Positions 9,954-18,317 of a DNA stretch of 64,000 nt are shown here, piece by piece. The stretch comes from JACVRN01 sp036403815 (GTDB lineage Bacteria; Acidobacteriota; Blastocatellia; Pyrinomonadales; Pyrinomonadaceae), in contig DASWQH010000036.1 in assembly GCA_036403815.1 (NCBI GenBank), forward strand, positions 62,001-126,000, written 5' to 3'. Each line of letters starts with the position of its first letter. Position 1 is the stretch's first letter. The notes below the pieces were generated by a model. It saw nothing but the letters and a program-made list of their open reading frames with translations, was not told the DNA's origin and searched no databases. The position numbers were made by a program, and so were the translations under genes.

Positions 9954-10577
9954 ATGCGACTCAACTTAAAGAAGGCATCGCAGGCAGTAGCGCTCCTACT
10001 TATTTGCGCCGTGACACAGGTTTACGTCATGGCCGCGCCAGCGACTCCTGATAATCCGAAAGAGAGAACGGCAAGCCCTCAGTTATTTGGCAGGCTGTCA
10101 ACTTACGGAGCGGGAAAGGTGGCCGTCAACGGTAGCCTCGTGCCGTCTGGAACAACAGTTCTCTCCGGGTCGCAGCTTCAAACTTCGGAAACTGCCGGGG
10201 CGACAGTTAATCTGGGAACTATCGGCAAGCTCGACCTTGCCCCCAAGACCAAATTAACGCTTGTTTTCGACCAGAACAGCATCAGCGTTAACGTGGCTTC
10301 GGGTGACGCACTTCTGACGACCAGCGAAGGTGTCGCAGGCTCTCTGGTAGCTTCGGACGGCAAGACGTTGACGACAGACGGCAAGAGCGTCTTTGCCGTG
10401 GGCACAGGCATGTATGCGGGCGATAGCGCGAATCCACTTCCGCAGGGCGGCGGCAAGTGCAGGATTGCAGGCATCCCGTGCGCGCTCTTCTGGACTATGG
10501 TGGGCGGTGGAACTCTCGCCGCCATCCTCTTTGCCGCAAATAGAGGAGACAATCCGAGTTCGAGCAATAATTCCTAA
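9954..10577 (+). CDS. Secreted FecR-like beta-domain protein
   Basis: A 207-residue exported protein. Residues 1-27 form a signal peptide ending in VMAAPA. The middle (about 45-150) has the alternating beta pattern of a FecR-like domain, with GKVAVNGSLVPSGTTVLSG followed by QLQTSETAGATVNLG and a KLDLAPKTKLTL strand. No FecR anti-sigma N-terminal part is present. Near the C-terminus a hydrophobic segment (FWTMVGGGTLAAILFAA) is followed by a polar SSSNNS tail, so the protein could be membrane-anchored. It lies between the ligase-like gene and a TPR protein, and a strong terminator follows it. The family match is only suggestive and the role is unknown. Confidence 0.65.
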   Translation: MRLNLKKASQAVALLLICAVTQVYVMAAPATPDNPKERTASPQLFGRLSTYGAGKVAVNGSLVPSGTTVLSGSQLQTSETAGATVNLGTIGKLDLAPKTKLTLVFDQNSISVNVASGDALLTTSEGVAGSLVASDGKTLTTDGKSVFAVGTGMYAGDSANPLPQGGGKCRIAGIPCALFWTMVGGGTLAAILFAANRGDNPSSSNNS

Positions 10578-10603
10578 TAACTTGAGGATTCCTCCTGCTG
10601 TAG

Positions 10604-10638
10604 AAAGTGCCCTCCTTGATTAAGGAGGGCACTTTTAT
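10604..10638 (+). terminator. Rho-independent terminator
   Basis: A perfect 14-bp stem (AAAGTGCCCTCCTT at 10604-10617 with its complement at 10622-10635) closes a GATT loop and runs into TTTTA. It sits 26 bp after the FecR-like gene. Confidence 0.85.
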
Positions 10639-10709
10639 GTTTGTGGTGATTAAAGAACAGATGATTAGTTTCTAGCTTTAACTTGCCGCTTCGGAGGCAA
10701 CAGAGTGCG

Positions 10710-11990
10710 ATGACAAATCTTCGTCAAGCCATCTTTACATTGCTCGGTCGCCCGGCAATCCGCTTTGTCTTAGCCATCATGGCTATCGGGTGTTGTCTGT
10801 CTGCGGCGGTGTTTGCCGCGCGCGTAGGGCTTTCAAGTATCGGCTCAAAAAACGCTTTGGCCTCGGGTTCGCTCACTGCGGCAGATAAGGCTGTCGGATT
10901 AACCCCGTCAGATGCAAACGCCCGCTTTGCCCGTGCCATATCGCTTTTGTACGATGGGCAATCCACGGAAGCCATTGAAGAGTATAGACGGGCTGTGGCC
11001 TTGCGACCACGCGACTATTTTTTGTGGCTTGCGCTCGGAACCGCGCTCGACCAGTCCGAGGACGAAAAGGGCGCGCTCATGGCTTACAGGGAAGCCGTCA
11101 GACTGGCTCCGTATTATGCCCAGCCTCGCTGGCAGTTGGGGAACTTATTGTTGCGGGCGGGGCAGCGCGAAGAGGCTTTTGTGGAATTGCGTCTGGCCGC
11201 CAGCAGCGATTCTTCCCTATTGCCTGCGTTGATGGACTTGGCCTGGGGCTTAGCCGCAGGCGACGCAAAATTGGTTGAGCAGGTTATTAATCCGCAGACC
11301 GCACACTGGCATTTAGCTCTGTCGCGTTTCTTCATCAAGCACGGGAAGACGGCTGAGGGCTTAGCGCACTTTCGCGCGGCGGGACAGATTTCAGATGAGG
11401 AGCGGCGCTCTTTGTTGGAAGAACTGCTCACGGCAAAGCGGTTTCGAGAGGCTTATGAGCTATGGTCTTCCAGCAGCAATGTGAAGACTGCGAATGGCTC
11501 CGGTCTGATAGATGGAGGCTTTGAAGATCCGAAAGGTTTTGACCAGCCGGGTTTCGGTTGGCGGCGTGGGCTAGACGTTCAGGGCGTCACATCTTCTCTC
11601 GATATGAGTGGGACGCACGGCGGTAACTACAGCCTGCGCCTGAATTATCAGGGAGATTCCAATGTCAATGCTTCTGCTATTTCGCAACTTGTCGTGGTCG
11701 AGCCGAATTCGCGCTACCGCTTGAGATTTTCAGCGAAGACGCAGGATGTTGTAACGGCGGGAGCGCCGCTCATCATCGTGTTGGATGCAGGCGACCGAGG
11801 ACAGCCGATTGCGCAATCGGATACTATACCGAAGAATACAGATGGATGGCGGGACTACGTTATAGAATTTACCACTGGTAAAGAGACGAGCGCCATGCGG
11901 ATAAGCATACAGCGACAGGCTTGTGCTGGTCAGCCATGTCCTATCTTCGGAAGCCTCTGGCTGGACGATTTCGTCCTTGAGAAAGTTTAA
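10710..11990 (+). CDS. Membrane-anchored TPR protein with C-terminal carbohydrate-binding-like domain
   Basis: A 426-residue protein from the ATG at 10710 (GGAGG 12 nt upstream; a TTG at 10683 is also in frame). It has one N-terminal membrane helix (residues about 13-37) and three or so TPR units (about 60-190; AIEEYRRAVALRPRD and ALMAYREAVRLAPYY are clear examples). The C-terminal domain (about 275-426) has the look of a CBM_4_9/jelly-roll fold, from GLIDGGFEDP to SLWLDDFVLE. TPR proteins of this sort occur in exopolysaccharide gene sets, where they may organise assembly or export. Its neighbours here support that, but the exact role is inferred. Confidence 0.75.
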   Translation: MTNLRQAIFTLLGRPAIRFVLAIMAIGCCLSAAVFAARVGLSSIGSKNALASGSLTAADKAVGLTPSDANARFARAISLLYDGQSTEAIEEYRRAVALRPRDYFLWLALGTALDQSEDEKGALMAYREAVRLAPYYAQPRWQLGNLLLRAGQREEAFVELRLAASSDSSLLPALMDLAWGLAAGDAKLVEQVINPQTAHWHLALSRFFIKHGKTAEGLAHFRAAGQISDEERRSLLEELLTAKRFREAYELWSSSSNVKTANGSGLIDGGFEDPKGFDQPGFGWRRGLDVQGVTSSLDMSGTHGGNYSLRLNYQGDSNVNASAISQLVVVEPNSRYRLRFSAKTQDVVTAGAPLIIVLDAGDRGQPIAQSDTIPKNTDGWRDYVIEFTTGKETSAMRISIQRQACAGQPCPIFGSLWLDDFVLEKV

Positions 11991-12011
11991 TCCAGCCCGA
12001 CAGCGGCGACC

Positions 12012-12461
12012 TCACCTACATTTAAAGAGCCGACCATCACTGCCGCGAGTGAGTGTGAAGGGGCCGACCTTTTCCGAACTGTCCGTAAGCGTCACAGTCA
12101 GTGTCATAGTATCACCGTCCACCTTACCGACGTACCGGGCGGGTCTGTTATTGGACCCCTGGCCTCTGCGTATAGGCCCGGACCGTTCGGGGACGAAACC
12201 ACCCGCGACATCAAAGCGACCTTCACGATTCAGCACGATGGGCGCATCAATAGTGCCGTGAGCGCAGTCGTATTCCGCCTCAGCGCCCTTATCTGTTACT
12301 TGAAGGCGTATATGCTCGCCTCCCCAGACTCCTGCCGGGATACTGCTATTGTCTCGCGTCATATTGATTACTTTGCCGGAGTTACAAGCCGGGCTCTGTT
12401 CGAACAATATCAACAATAGGGGAAAGGCCAGCAGAGCTAAGGCTGTCTTTAAATAATTCAT
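12012..12461 (-). CDS. Hypothetical exported protein
   Basis: A 149-residue protein with an N-terminal hydrophobic signal (MNYLKTALALLAFPLLLILF) and a cysteine at residue 26 that could be a lipid-attachment site, though the surrounding residues are not a standard lipobox. The mature part is short and beta-rich (VWGGEHIRLQVTDKGAEAEYDCAHG and TMTLTVTLTDSSEKVGPFTLTRG) and looks like a small lipocalin-like or META-like barrel. I do not recognise a named family. It converges with the TPR gene, 21 bp apart. Confidence 0.6.
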   Translation of the reverse strand: MNYLKTALALLAFPLLLILFEQSPACNSGKVINMTRDNSSIPAGVWGGEHIRLQVTDKGAEAEYDCAHGTIDAPIVLNREGRFDVAGGFVPERSGPIRRGQGSNNRPARYVGKVDGDTMTLTVTLTDSSEKVGPFTLTRGSDGRLFKCR

Positions 12462-12573
12462 GGCAACTCAGCTTTGGGCTTCCCGGGAGCAGGAGAGGGG
12501 AAGTCTGAAGTCCTCTTTGTTCTAATCTGCTATAACCTGAGCAGTTTGCCCGCGCAGGCCGTAAACAGTATAG

Positions 12574-12629
12574 CCAGTCCTTTGACGGTAATCCAGAGCC
12601 GATGCTCGGAATCGCAGTCAAAGGACTGG
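12574..12629. repeat. Inverted repeat between two minus-strand genes
   Basis: CCAGTCCTTTGAC at 12574-12586 pairs with its complement at 12617-12629 across a 30-nt spacer. With the hairpin at 12665-12696 it fills most of the 230-bp gap. Confidence 0.5.
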
Positions 12630-12664
12630 CATTTAATTTACTGCCACCGTATGCAGCAGTTCCG

Positions 12665-12696
12665 CATAGAGTAGAGTGCCAGCACTCTACTCTATG
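12665..12696 (-). terminator. Hairpin overlapping the stop codon of the 1409-residue gene
   Basis: A perfect 15-bp stem (CATAGAGTAGAGTGC at 12665-12679 with 12682-12696) and a 2-nt loop include the TAG stop at 12692-12694. No T run follows on the minus strand. Confidence 0.5.
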
Positions 12697-15600
12697 GCAG
12701 AGTTTTAATGTAAGCGGCAGGCAGCGGTACTTCGCTGTTGCTGCCAAAGTTTATCAGAGAGAGCGTATTGGTCGTGCTCTGTATGATATACCAGTTGCTG
12801 TCGCTGGGGCGGTAGACCGCTATGTCAGTCTTGCCGTCGCCGTCGTAATCGCCCGGGACGGGTTGATCATTCGCATCACCCCAGCCCCTGACCGTAGTGC
12901 CGCCACTGCTGTTGACGATGTACCAGTTGCCTTCCGAGGGGCGGAAGACCGCTATGTCAGTCTTGCCGTCGCCGTCGTAATCGCCCTGCACAGGACTATC
13001 CGTAGCAGTACCCCAGCCCTGAACGGTGGTGGCATTGGTTGAAGAGTTGATGATGTACCAGTTGCCGTCAGAGGGGCGGAAGACCGCTATGTCGGTCTTG
13101 CCGTCGCCGTCGTAATCACCTGGGACTAACTTATCATTGGAATCACCCCAGCCCCTGACCGTCATAGTGTTGGTCGAAGAATTGAGGACATACCAGTTGC
13201 CTTCACTCAGGCGGAAGACAGCAACGTCCGTTATTCCGTCGCCGTCGTAATCGCCCGGCACAGGAACATCGCCAGCGCCTCCCCAATTCTTCACCAGCAC
13301 AGAGCCGTCAGTAGACTTTATTATGTACCAGTTGCCGTCAGAGGGGCGGAAGACCGCTATGTCTGTCTTGGTGTCTCCGTCATAGTCGCCTGGAACCAGT
13401 TTGTCGCCCAGAGCAGCGCTGCCCCAGTTCAGGTGTGTGCTGAGCGTGTTGCTCAAGCTCTGACTGATGTTCCAGTCGCCTGTGGCGGGATTCCATCTGG
13501 AAACATCAGTCTTGCTGTCTCCGTCGAAGTCGGCAGGCTTGCGTACAACCCGCCCTGTGAAGTTCGCGTTCGTCTGGTTGCTGGTCAGGTTGTTGTAAAC
13601 GCGATTCTGGGGGAAGAACGCGTAGTTCTGTTTCGACGGCGTGACCGTGTAGTTGCCGCCATAGGGTAGCCCGGTAAAGGAGTAATTACCGCTGCCATCC
13701 GTGGTAGTCGTCCCTGACTGAGAGCCGCTTAAGGTCATCAGCACGCCGCTCAAGGCGTTGTTCGCACCATCCTTCACCTGTCCGCTGACGGCAACTGTTG
13801 ATGCCACGTCGTTGAAGCATATAGTGACGTCGGCCAGCGTCGGCGAAGAGGCGGGTATTCCTGTGAACAGAGCCTTGTATCTCAGGAAGCGTATGCCGTT
13901 GAATTGGCTCAAAGACCCTCCACTACTAAAGAAGGTGCTGGCCGTGCCGTCCGGTCCCACATAGTTGAAAGGCCCGTAGGGGCTGTTGCTCGCAGCCGCC
14001 TGGAACTTCAGGGTCGTGCTCGCGGGCGTCGTGGCAGTCCATGAGAACGTGCCCCACTGTGCCGTCAAGCCCGCCGCGGGGTTCGCGTCCTTGAGCGACG
14101 ATACGAAGTCGCCGGAGGATTTGAAGCCGGTCTTCATAGTGACCTTGAAGGAGGTATCGGGCGTAGTGCCAGCCCAGGTGGAGCCGCTGTTATTAGAAGT
14201 TGTGCGACGACCGCCCGCGTAGGCGCTCGTAGTGCTGGTGACATAGGCAGGAGTTCCTGTCGCGTACGCCGCAGCCATGCGGACCACAATCGCGTACTGC
14301 GTGCCTGCCGTAAGGGTCGGCGGGCTTGAGAAGGTCGCTGTGTAGAAACCGCCCGCGCCGCTGTTGCTGAAGGGAATCGAAGCCGAAGCAATGTCCGCGC
14401 CTGTAGGCAGGTTGCCGGACGCATTTCTTATAGCGATGACGACGTTCGGCGGCGTACCCGTGCAGGTCGAGCAGAACAGGTCAAGGGCTACCTGTGTGGC
14501 CTGACCTGTGACAGTCGGCGTGAAGGTCTGGCCGAACCATGCCGTGTTGCTGAAGCCGAAGGCCTGCGTCTCTGTAGTGCTCTGCGCGTCAACGCCCAGC
14601 GCCGTTGCCAGAATGACATTGCCCGCGCTGGATGCGACATCGGTGTTGGTCGGGATGCCCGCCTGGAAATCTGCCTGCGAAGTGTCAACGAAGCAACCGC
14701 TGGTTGCAGCAACGGAGAGAGAGAAGTTCTGCGTAGTCGTGTTGCTGTCCGTGACGACGATGCTGCTAGCGGATGCGGTCGTGCGTCCGGGATAGCTGGC
14801 GGTCATGCCCGGATACGTGCCCGCAGGAATGTTTGTGAATGAATAGTTGCCGCTGGCGTCCGTAGTCGTAGAGCGGCTGCCTAGCATGACAGTCGCGCCT
14901 TGAAGCGGTGCGCCGCCGGGGGTTGCCGTAACGGTTCCCGAAACAGTCCCGCCGTTACCGACCGGCGTACACTGCGAGAACTTGAAATAGCCTATGCGCG
15001 TCTGGTGGTTCAGGCCGGTAGTCGCGTAATACTCGTTGGTGTACCAGAAGGTGCAGCCGTCCGGGTCAAGTGACATCGCGGAGTAATCGCCCCAACGATT
15101 ACAGATCGCGCCGCCGCAGTTGCCGCTCTGCGAGCCGGTGCCTGCGAAGAGCAACTGGTCTGTCTGGGGAAGAGAGTTTGCGGGGTCTGTCGAGAGTCGC
15201 CCTGCATAGGAGAGCGTCGGATGGGTCGTAGCGTTCGAGGTCGTAAAACCTATGGCCATGTTGCCTGAGCGGTCAATCGCAAGGCTGGGCATGTAGCGCC
15301 AGATGGTATCAGCGGGGCTGTAGGTGAAAGCCTGCGAAGTGGTGGGCTCGACCGTGCCACCAGTGACCTTCAACTGGTAGTAGCGGACAGCGGACTGTGT
15401 CGCCGTGATGTTAGTCGTGGGATTACCCAGACCTGCCGTCATGCTGTTCCAGAGAGATTCGACGCCGCCCATGTTCGTGTACTGGTTCTGCATCATCAGG
15501 CGCGCGTACAGCTCGTCGTTACGGTTCGCGGGCGTAGGTGCCGTCTGATCGGCTGCGGCCAGCTGCGCCCACCATGTTGTGTTTAGGGAGTCGAATGGCC

Positions 15601-16921
15601 CCGTGAACGTGGAGGTAGAAATGTTGCCCCAGTCAACCTTAAATTTATAGACGCTGATGACGTTCAGGTACTGGGCGACCACCGTGAGATAGTTGGGGCT
15701 TCCCGCCGGAGGTGTTCCCGCCTGCAAGCGCGCGTTCGCGGGCAGAAGCGAAAACTCTGTCGAGGGAGCGTCGAACTGTACCGACTGCACCGAAGGCGCG
15801 CCCGCATACATCTGCGCCTTGTTGAAGGCGTAGACGCGCGGGTTCTGGAACGAGCCCGCGGCCGCGTAGTCGAACATATTGACGGACATGTAAATGCCGT
15901 CAGGCCAGACGCCCATCTTCGGATAGTCGCCAAGGCCGCCCGTCGTGTTAATAGAGTAGAAATTCCAGCCACCCGAAATTGGGTCGCCTGTCTTCGAAAC
16001 CGCAATACACTGCAAAGCTACCTGCGGGCTCACGTTGCCAGCGCCGTCCTGTTGGAAGGCGAAGTCAGAGATGATCCAGCGGTCCTCGAACGTGTCGTAA
16101 AGAACTGTGGGGTCTCCGAAGTTGTCCGTGTCGCAGACGTTTCCGAAATTGCCTTGGCTCATGAAGGTGTCGTACGTGAAGGCCGCTACGCGCGCTCCCG
16201 TAGACTTGTTGTAGATACCTATCGAAGTATTGATGGCCTGTATGTAGTGGTTTGGCCCAACGTCGCCGACTGTGTCGGGCGGGTGACCAGCGCCCCAGTT
16301 AGCGTTATCCAAGCCTTCAAATGTAGAAAGGGGCGCAGGGGCGGGTGCGCTCAAGGTTGGCACCGATGTCTGTGGAGCTTCCGTGGTCTGCACCGCTTCA
16401 GGCGGCACGCCTCCTCTGGTCAGCACGCCCGGATTAATAGAGGGCATCTCGCGCTCCGGGCGCTCTCTCTTGGGCGACGGTATGTAGGGCAGTTCCCGCA
16501 GGTCGCCGTTGAACGATTTCGCTCTGGTCAGCCTGACCTCTTTCGGCTTGAGATTGACGGGCTTGCGCGTTGATGCGTCCACGTACTTCGTGGGAGCCTG
16601 TACGGTCTGGCCTTCCTGGCCTTCCTGACCGTAGCGTGCCCTACGCTTTGACAGACCCTCTCGCTCCTCGCGTTCCCGCTCGGACGTGTAGCGGCCTGGC
16701 ACGACGGGGCGCGGCGGCAAGGGTATCCGCTTCGCGGCCTGTGTGTTGCTCGCAGGCTTCTTTGACTGGGCAAGAGAAAGCGTGGTGGCGGCGATGGCCG
16801 TGACCGCGATGGCTAAAATAAGAAACCCGGCCAGACGACCGCGTCTGTTCTTAAATAGAAATTTAACCGCGGAGTTACGAGTGACAGTAGTCTGCACTTT
16901 ACCGTTCTTCATAGGGAACAA
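12692..16921 (-). CDS. Very large secreted protein with carboxypeptidase-regulatory domains and six FG-GAP repeats
   Basis: A 1409-residue exported protein. A TTG start at 16921 is favoured because AGGAG ends 7 nt before it; the ATG at 16912 would be 16 nt away. After a signal/anchor helix (residues about 30-52) comes a basic low-complexity region. A large beta-rich domain follows (about 190-650, beginning GHPPDTVGDVGPNHYIQAIN). Two carboxypeptidase-regulatory-like domains (about 657-740 and 1040-1125, with GNYSFTNIPAGTY and GNYSFTGLPYGGNY) flank another beta region. Six FG-GAP-like repeats start near residue 1130 and the protein ends in VPLPAAYIKTLP. It is the same C-terminal module as in the four related genes. 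The substrate or partner is unknown. Confidence 0.85.
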   Translation of the reverse strand: MFPMKNGKVQTTVTRNSAVKFLFKNRRGRLAGFLILAIAVTAIAATTLSLAQSKKPASNTQAAKRIPLPPRPVVPGRYTSEREREEREGLSKRRARYGQEGQEGQTVQAPTKYVDASTRKPVNLKPKEVRLTRAKSFNGDLRELPYIPSPKRERPEREMPSINPGVLTRGGVPPEAVQTTEAPQTSVPTLSAPAPAPLSTFEGLDNANWGAGHPPDTVGDVGPNHYIQAINTSIGIYNKSTGARVAAFTYDTFMSQGNFGNVCDTDNFGDPTVLYDTFEDRWIISDFAFQQDGAGNVSPQVALQCIAVSKTGDPISGGWNFYSINTTGGLGDYPKMGVWPDGIYMSVNMFDYAAAGSFQNPRVYAFNKAQMYAGAPSVQSVQFDAPSTEFSLLPANARLQAGTPPAGSPNYLTVVAQYLNVISVYKFKVDWGNISTSTFTGPFDSLNTTWWAQLAAADQTAPTPANRNDELYARLMMQNQYTNMGGVESLWNSMTAGLGNPTTNITATQSAVRYYQLKVTGGTVEPTTSQAFTYSPADTIWRYMPSLAIDRSGNMAIGFTTSNATTHPTLSYAGRLSTDPANSLPQTDQLLFAGTGSQSGNCGGAICNRWGDYSAMSLDPDGCTFWYTNEYYATTGLNHQTRIGYFKFSQCTPVGNGGTVSGTVTATPGGAPLQGATVMLGSRSTTTDASGNYSFTNIPAGTYPGMTASYPGRTTASASSIVVTDSNTTTQNFSLSVAATSGCFVDTSQADFQAGIPTNTDVASSAGNVILATALGVDAQSTTETQAFGFSNTAWFGQTFTPTVTGQATQVALDLFCSTCTGTPPNVVIAIRNASGNLPTGADIASASIPFSNSGAGGFYTATFSSPPTLTAGTQYAIVVRMAAAYATGTPAYVTSTTSAYAGGRRTTSNNSGSTWAGTTPDTSFKVTMKTGFKSSGDFVSSLKDANPAAGLTAQWGTFSWTATTPASTTLKFQAAASNSPYGPFNYVGPDGTASTFFSSGGSLSQFNGIRFLRYKALFTGIPASSPTLADVTICFNDVASTVAVSGQVKDGANNALSGVLMTLSGSQSGTTTTDGSGNYSFTGLPYGGNYTVTPSKQNYAFFPQNRVYNNLTSNQTNANFTGRVVRKPADFDGDSKTDVSRWNPATGDWNISQSLSNTLSTHLNWGSAALGDKLVPGDYDGDTKTDIAVFRPSDGNWYIIKSTDGSVLVKNWGGAGDVPVPGDYDGDGITDVAVFRLSEGNWYVLNSSTNTMTVRGWGDSNDKLVPGDYDGDGKTDIAVFRPSDGNWYIINSSTNATTVQGWGTATDSPVQGDYDGDGKTDIAVFRPSEGNWYIVNSSGGTTVRGWGDANDQPVPGDYDGDGKTDIAVYRPSDSNWYIIQSTTNTLSLINFGSNSEVPLPAAYIKTLP

Positions 16922-17022
16922 TGTCTTTCTCCTGCTTTTATCAGGGGCTTAAGTATTGAAGGGTCAGGTCTCTAGGCCCTTTAAGAACCGCGGCCTAAAC
17001 TACACAGGGGCTAATTTTGTCT

Positions 17023-17367
17023 TTAACCTTGAAACTTCTCTAACGAAAAAATCTGGTGCTTCGAGATGGCGACCGCAAGACCGTAGGTGCCGTCCTTGCG
17101 CTGCCTAACCCGCATGACCACGCCGCGAATCACAATCACGGCCCCGGAAATCTGCGTGATGAGTAGCAAACAATCGCGCTGCTTGACCTTATGCGTCAAA
17201 CGCAGATAGCAACCGCTCGCACTAAAATTATCAAGCACGGTGCGAACGCCCAAGCTCTCTTGGCAACCGTCCGCATTCAGCACAATCGCGGGAAAAGGCC
17301 CGCAAATGCGCGGCTCGCCGCGGCGCTCAGCCAGACGGAGTGATTTGATTGAAGCGGTGACTTGCAG
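17023..17367 (-). CDS. PilZ-like domain protein with an unusual start
   Basis: The frame encodes a PilZ-like domain of about 110 residues. The RxxxR element (ERRGEPR) is followed about 30 residues later by VLDNFSASGCYLRL, matching the [DN]xSxxG motif; together these bind cyclic di-GMP in known PilZ proteins. The only standard start (GTG at 17283) lies after the RxxxR element and would cut the domain in half. Upstream, the frame is open to a stop at 17397 but has no ATG, GTG or TTG. A CTG at 17365-17367, with AGGAG about 12 nt upstream, is the best candidate, so the start is provisional. A frameshift is the alternative. It is divergent enough that c-di-GMP binding is not assured. Confidence 0.6.
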   Translation of the reverse strand: MQVTASIKSLRLAERRGEPRICGPFPAIVLNADGCQESLGVRTVLDNFSASGCYLRLTHKVKQRDCLLLITQISGAVIVIRGVVMRVRQRKDGTYGLAVAISKHQIFSLEKFQG

Positions 17368-17601
17368 AACGGAGCTACACTCCTGAAGAGGGTACTACTA
17401 AAAGTAAGGGGAAAGATATAGAAAAAGAAGTGCAGACGCATCGGACATCTATCATTATTGCTAACGACGAATGTCACTTTTTTATTTCAATATAGCGTGA
17501 CAAAGCTCCCGCAAGAGAAGGACAAATGTCACTATGCGTATTGAAAACAAAGAGTTTGCGGTTTGAAACATTGTGTCACAAAATTGTCATGGGTATTGCC
17601 C

Positions 17602-18303
17602 CTAATAACGAGCCTGAGTAGAAACCAGACGATGTTTATAGGCATAGACAAGTAGCCCCAGACGCCCGCCTTTAATATCAAGTTTTTCATAGATGATAGA
17701 TAGATTGTTGCGGACGGTAGATTCCGCTACGACTGGGCGCAAGCGTTCGGCGATCTCCTTATTTTCCAATCCTTCGCCCACGAGCGCAATGATTTCACGC
17801 TCGCGCTCTGTAAGGCTGGCAATCTTGGCTGCTTCCGAATCAAGCCTTTCGGATGAGGGGGTGCGCCTTTTATCTAACAGCCGGTTAACCGCTCCGGGTT
17901 CGAGCCAGTACTCGCCTGTGAGATGCACCTTTTCGATGGCGCTCAGTAGTTCTGTTGCACCATTCTCTTTGAGTACGACGCCCTTTGCCCCAAGCTCCAT
18001 CGCTTTATCGCGTCTATATGGGTCGCGCTCGCCTGTCAGGATAATGATGCTGGCTTGACTTGCAACTTCCATTAGCTCGGGCAGAATGGCTAGGCCGTCC
18101 TCATCCCCGAGGTCTAAATCAAGGATGATGATGTCAGGGTGCGTGCTCGAAGCAATCAAGAGCGCAGTGGCTCCGCTAGCCGTGTCACCTACGACAATCA
18201 TGCCGGGTCGGCTCTCTATCAGTTCTCGCAACCCTTCTCGGACTAATAGGTGATCGTCCACGAGCACTATGCGAATAGGACTATCCGAGGATTTAGATGT
18301 CAT
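17602..18303 (-). CDS. NarL/FixJ-type response regulator
   Basis: A 233-residue two-domain regulator. The receiver domain has the acidic pair D16-D17, the probable phosphorylation site D62 in IILDLDLGDEDG and a lysine in GAKGVVLKENGA. The C-terminal LuxR-type helix-turn-helix starts at LTEREREIIALVGEGLENKEIAERL. It lies 14 bp downstream of the histidine kinase gene in the same orientation, so they should form a cognate pair. The targets cannot be told from sequence; the surrounding surface-protein genes are possible. Confidence 0.9.
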   Translation of the reverse strand: MTSKSSDSPIRIVLVDDHLLVREGLRELIESRPGMIVVGDTASGATALLIASSTHPDIIILDLDLGDEDGLAILPELMEVASQASIIILTGERDPYRRDKAMELGAKGVVLKENGATELLSAIEKVHLTGEYWLEPGAVNRLLDKRRTPSSERLDSEAAKIASLTEREREIIALVGEGLENKEIAERLRPVVAESTVRNNLSIIYEKLDIKGGRLGLLVYAYKHRLVSTQARY

Positions 18304-18317
18304 CCAATTCTCCCAAA

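Noticed and set aside
16922..17022. A cyclic di-GMP riboswitch upstream of the 1409-residue protein
   Set aside because: I looked for the conserved GEMM motifs because a PilZ-like gene is near, but none can be seen.
17277..17477. A 66-codon minus-strand frame as the true N-terminus of the PilZ-like protein by frameshift
   Set aside because: Its translation does not resemble a PilZ N-terminus, whereas the in-frame extension contains the RxxxR element.
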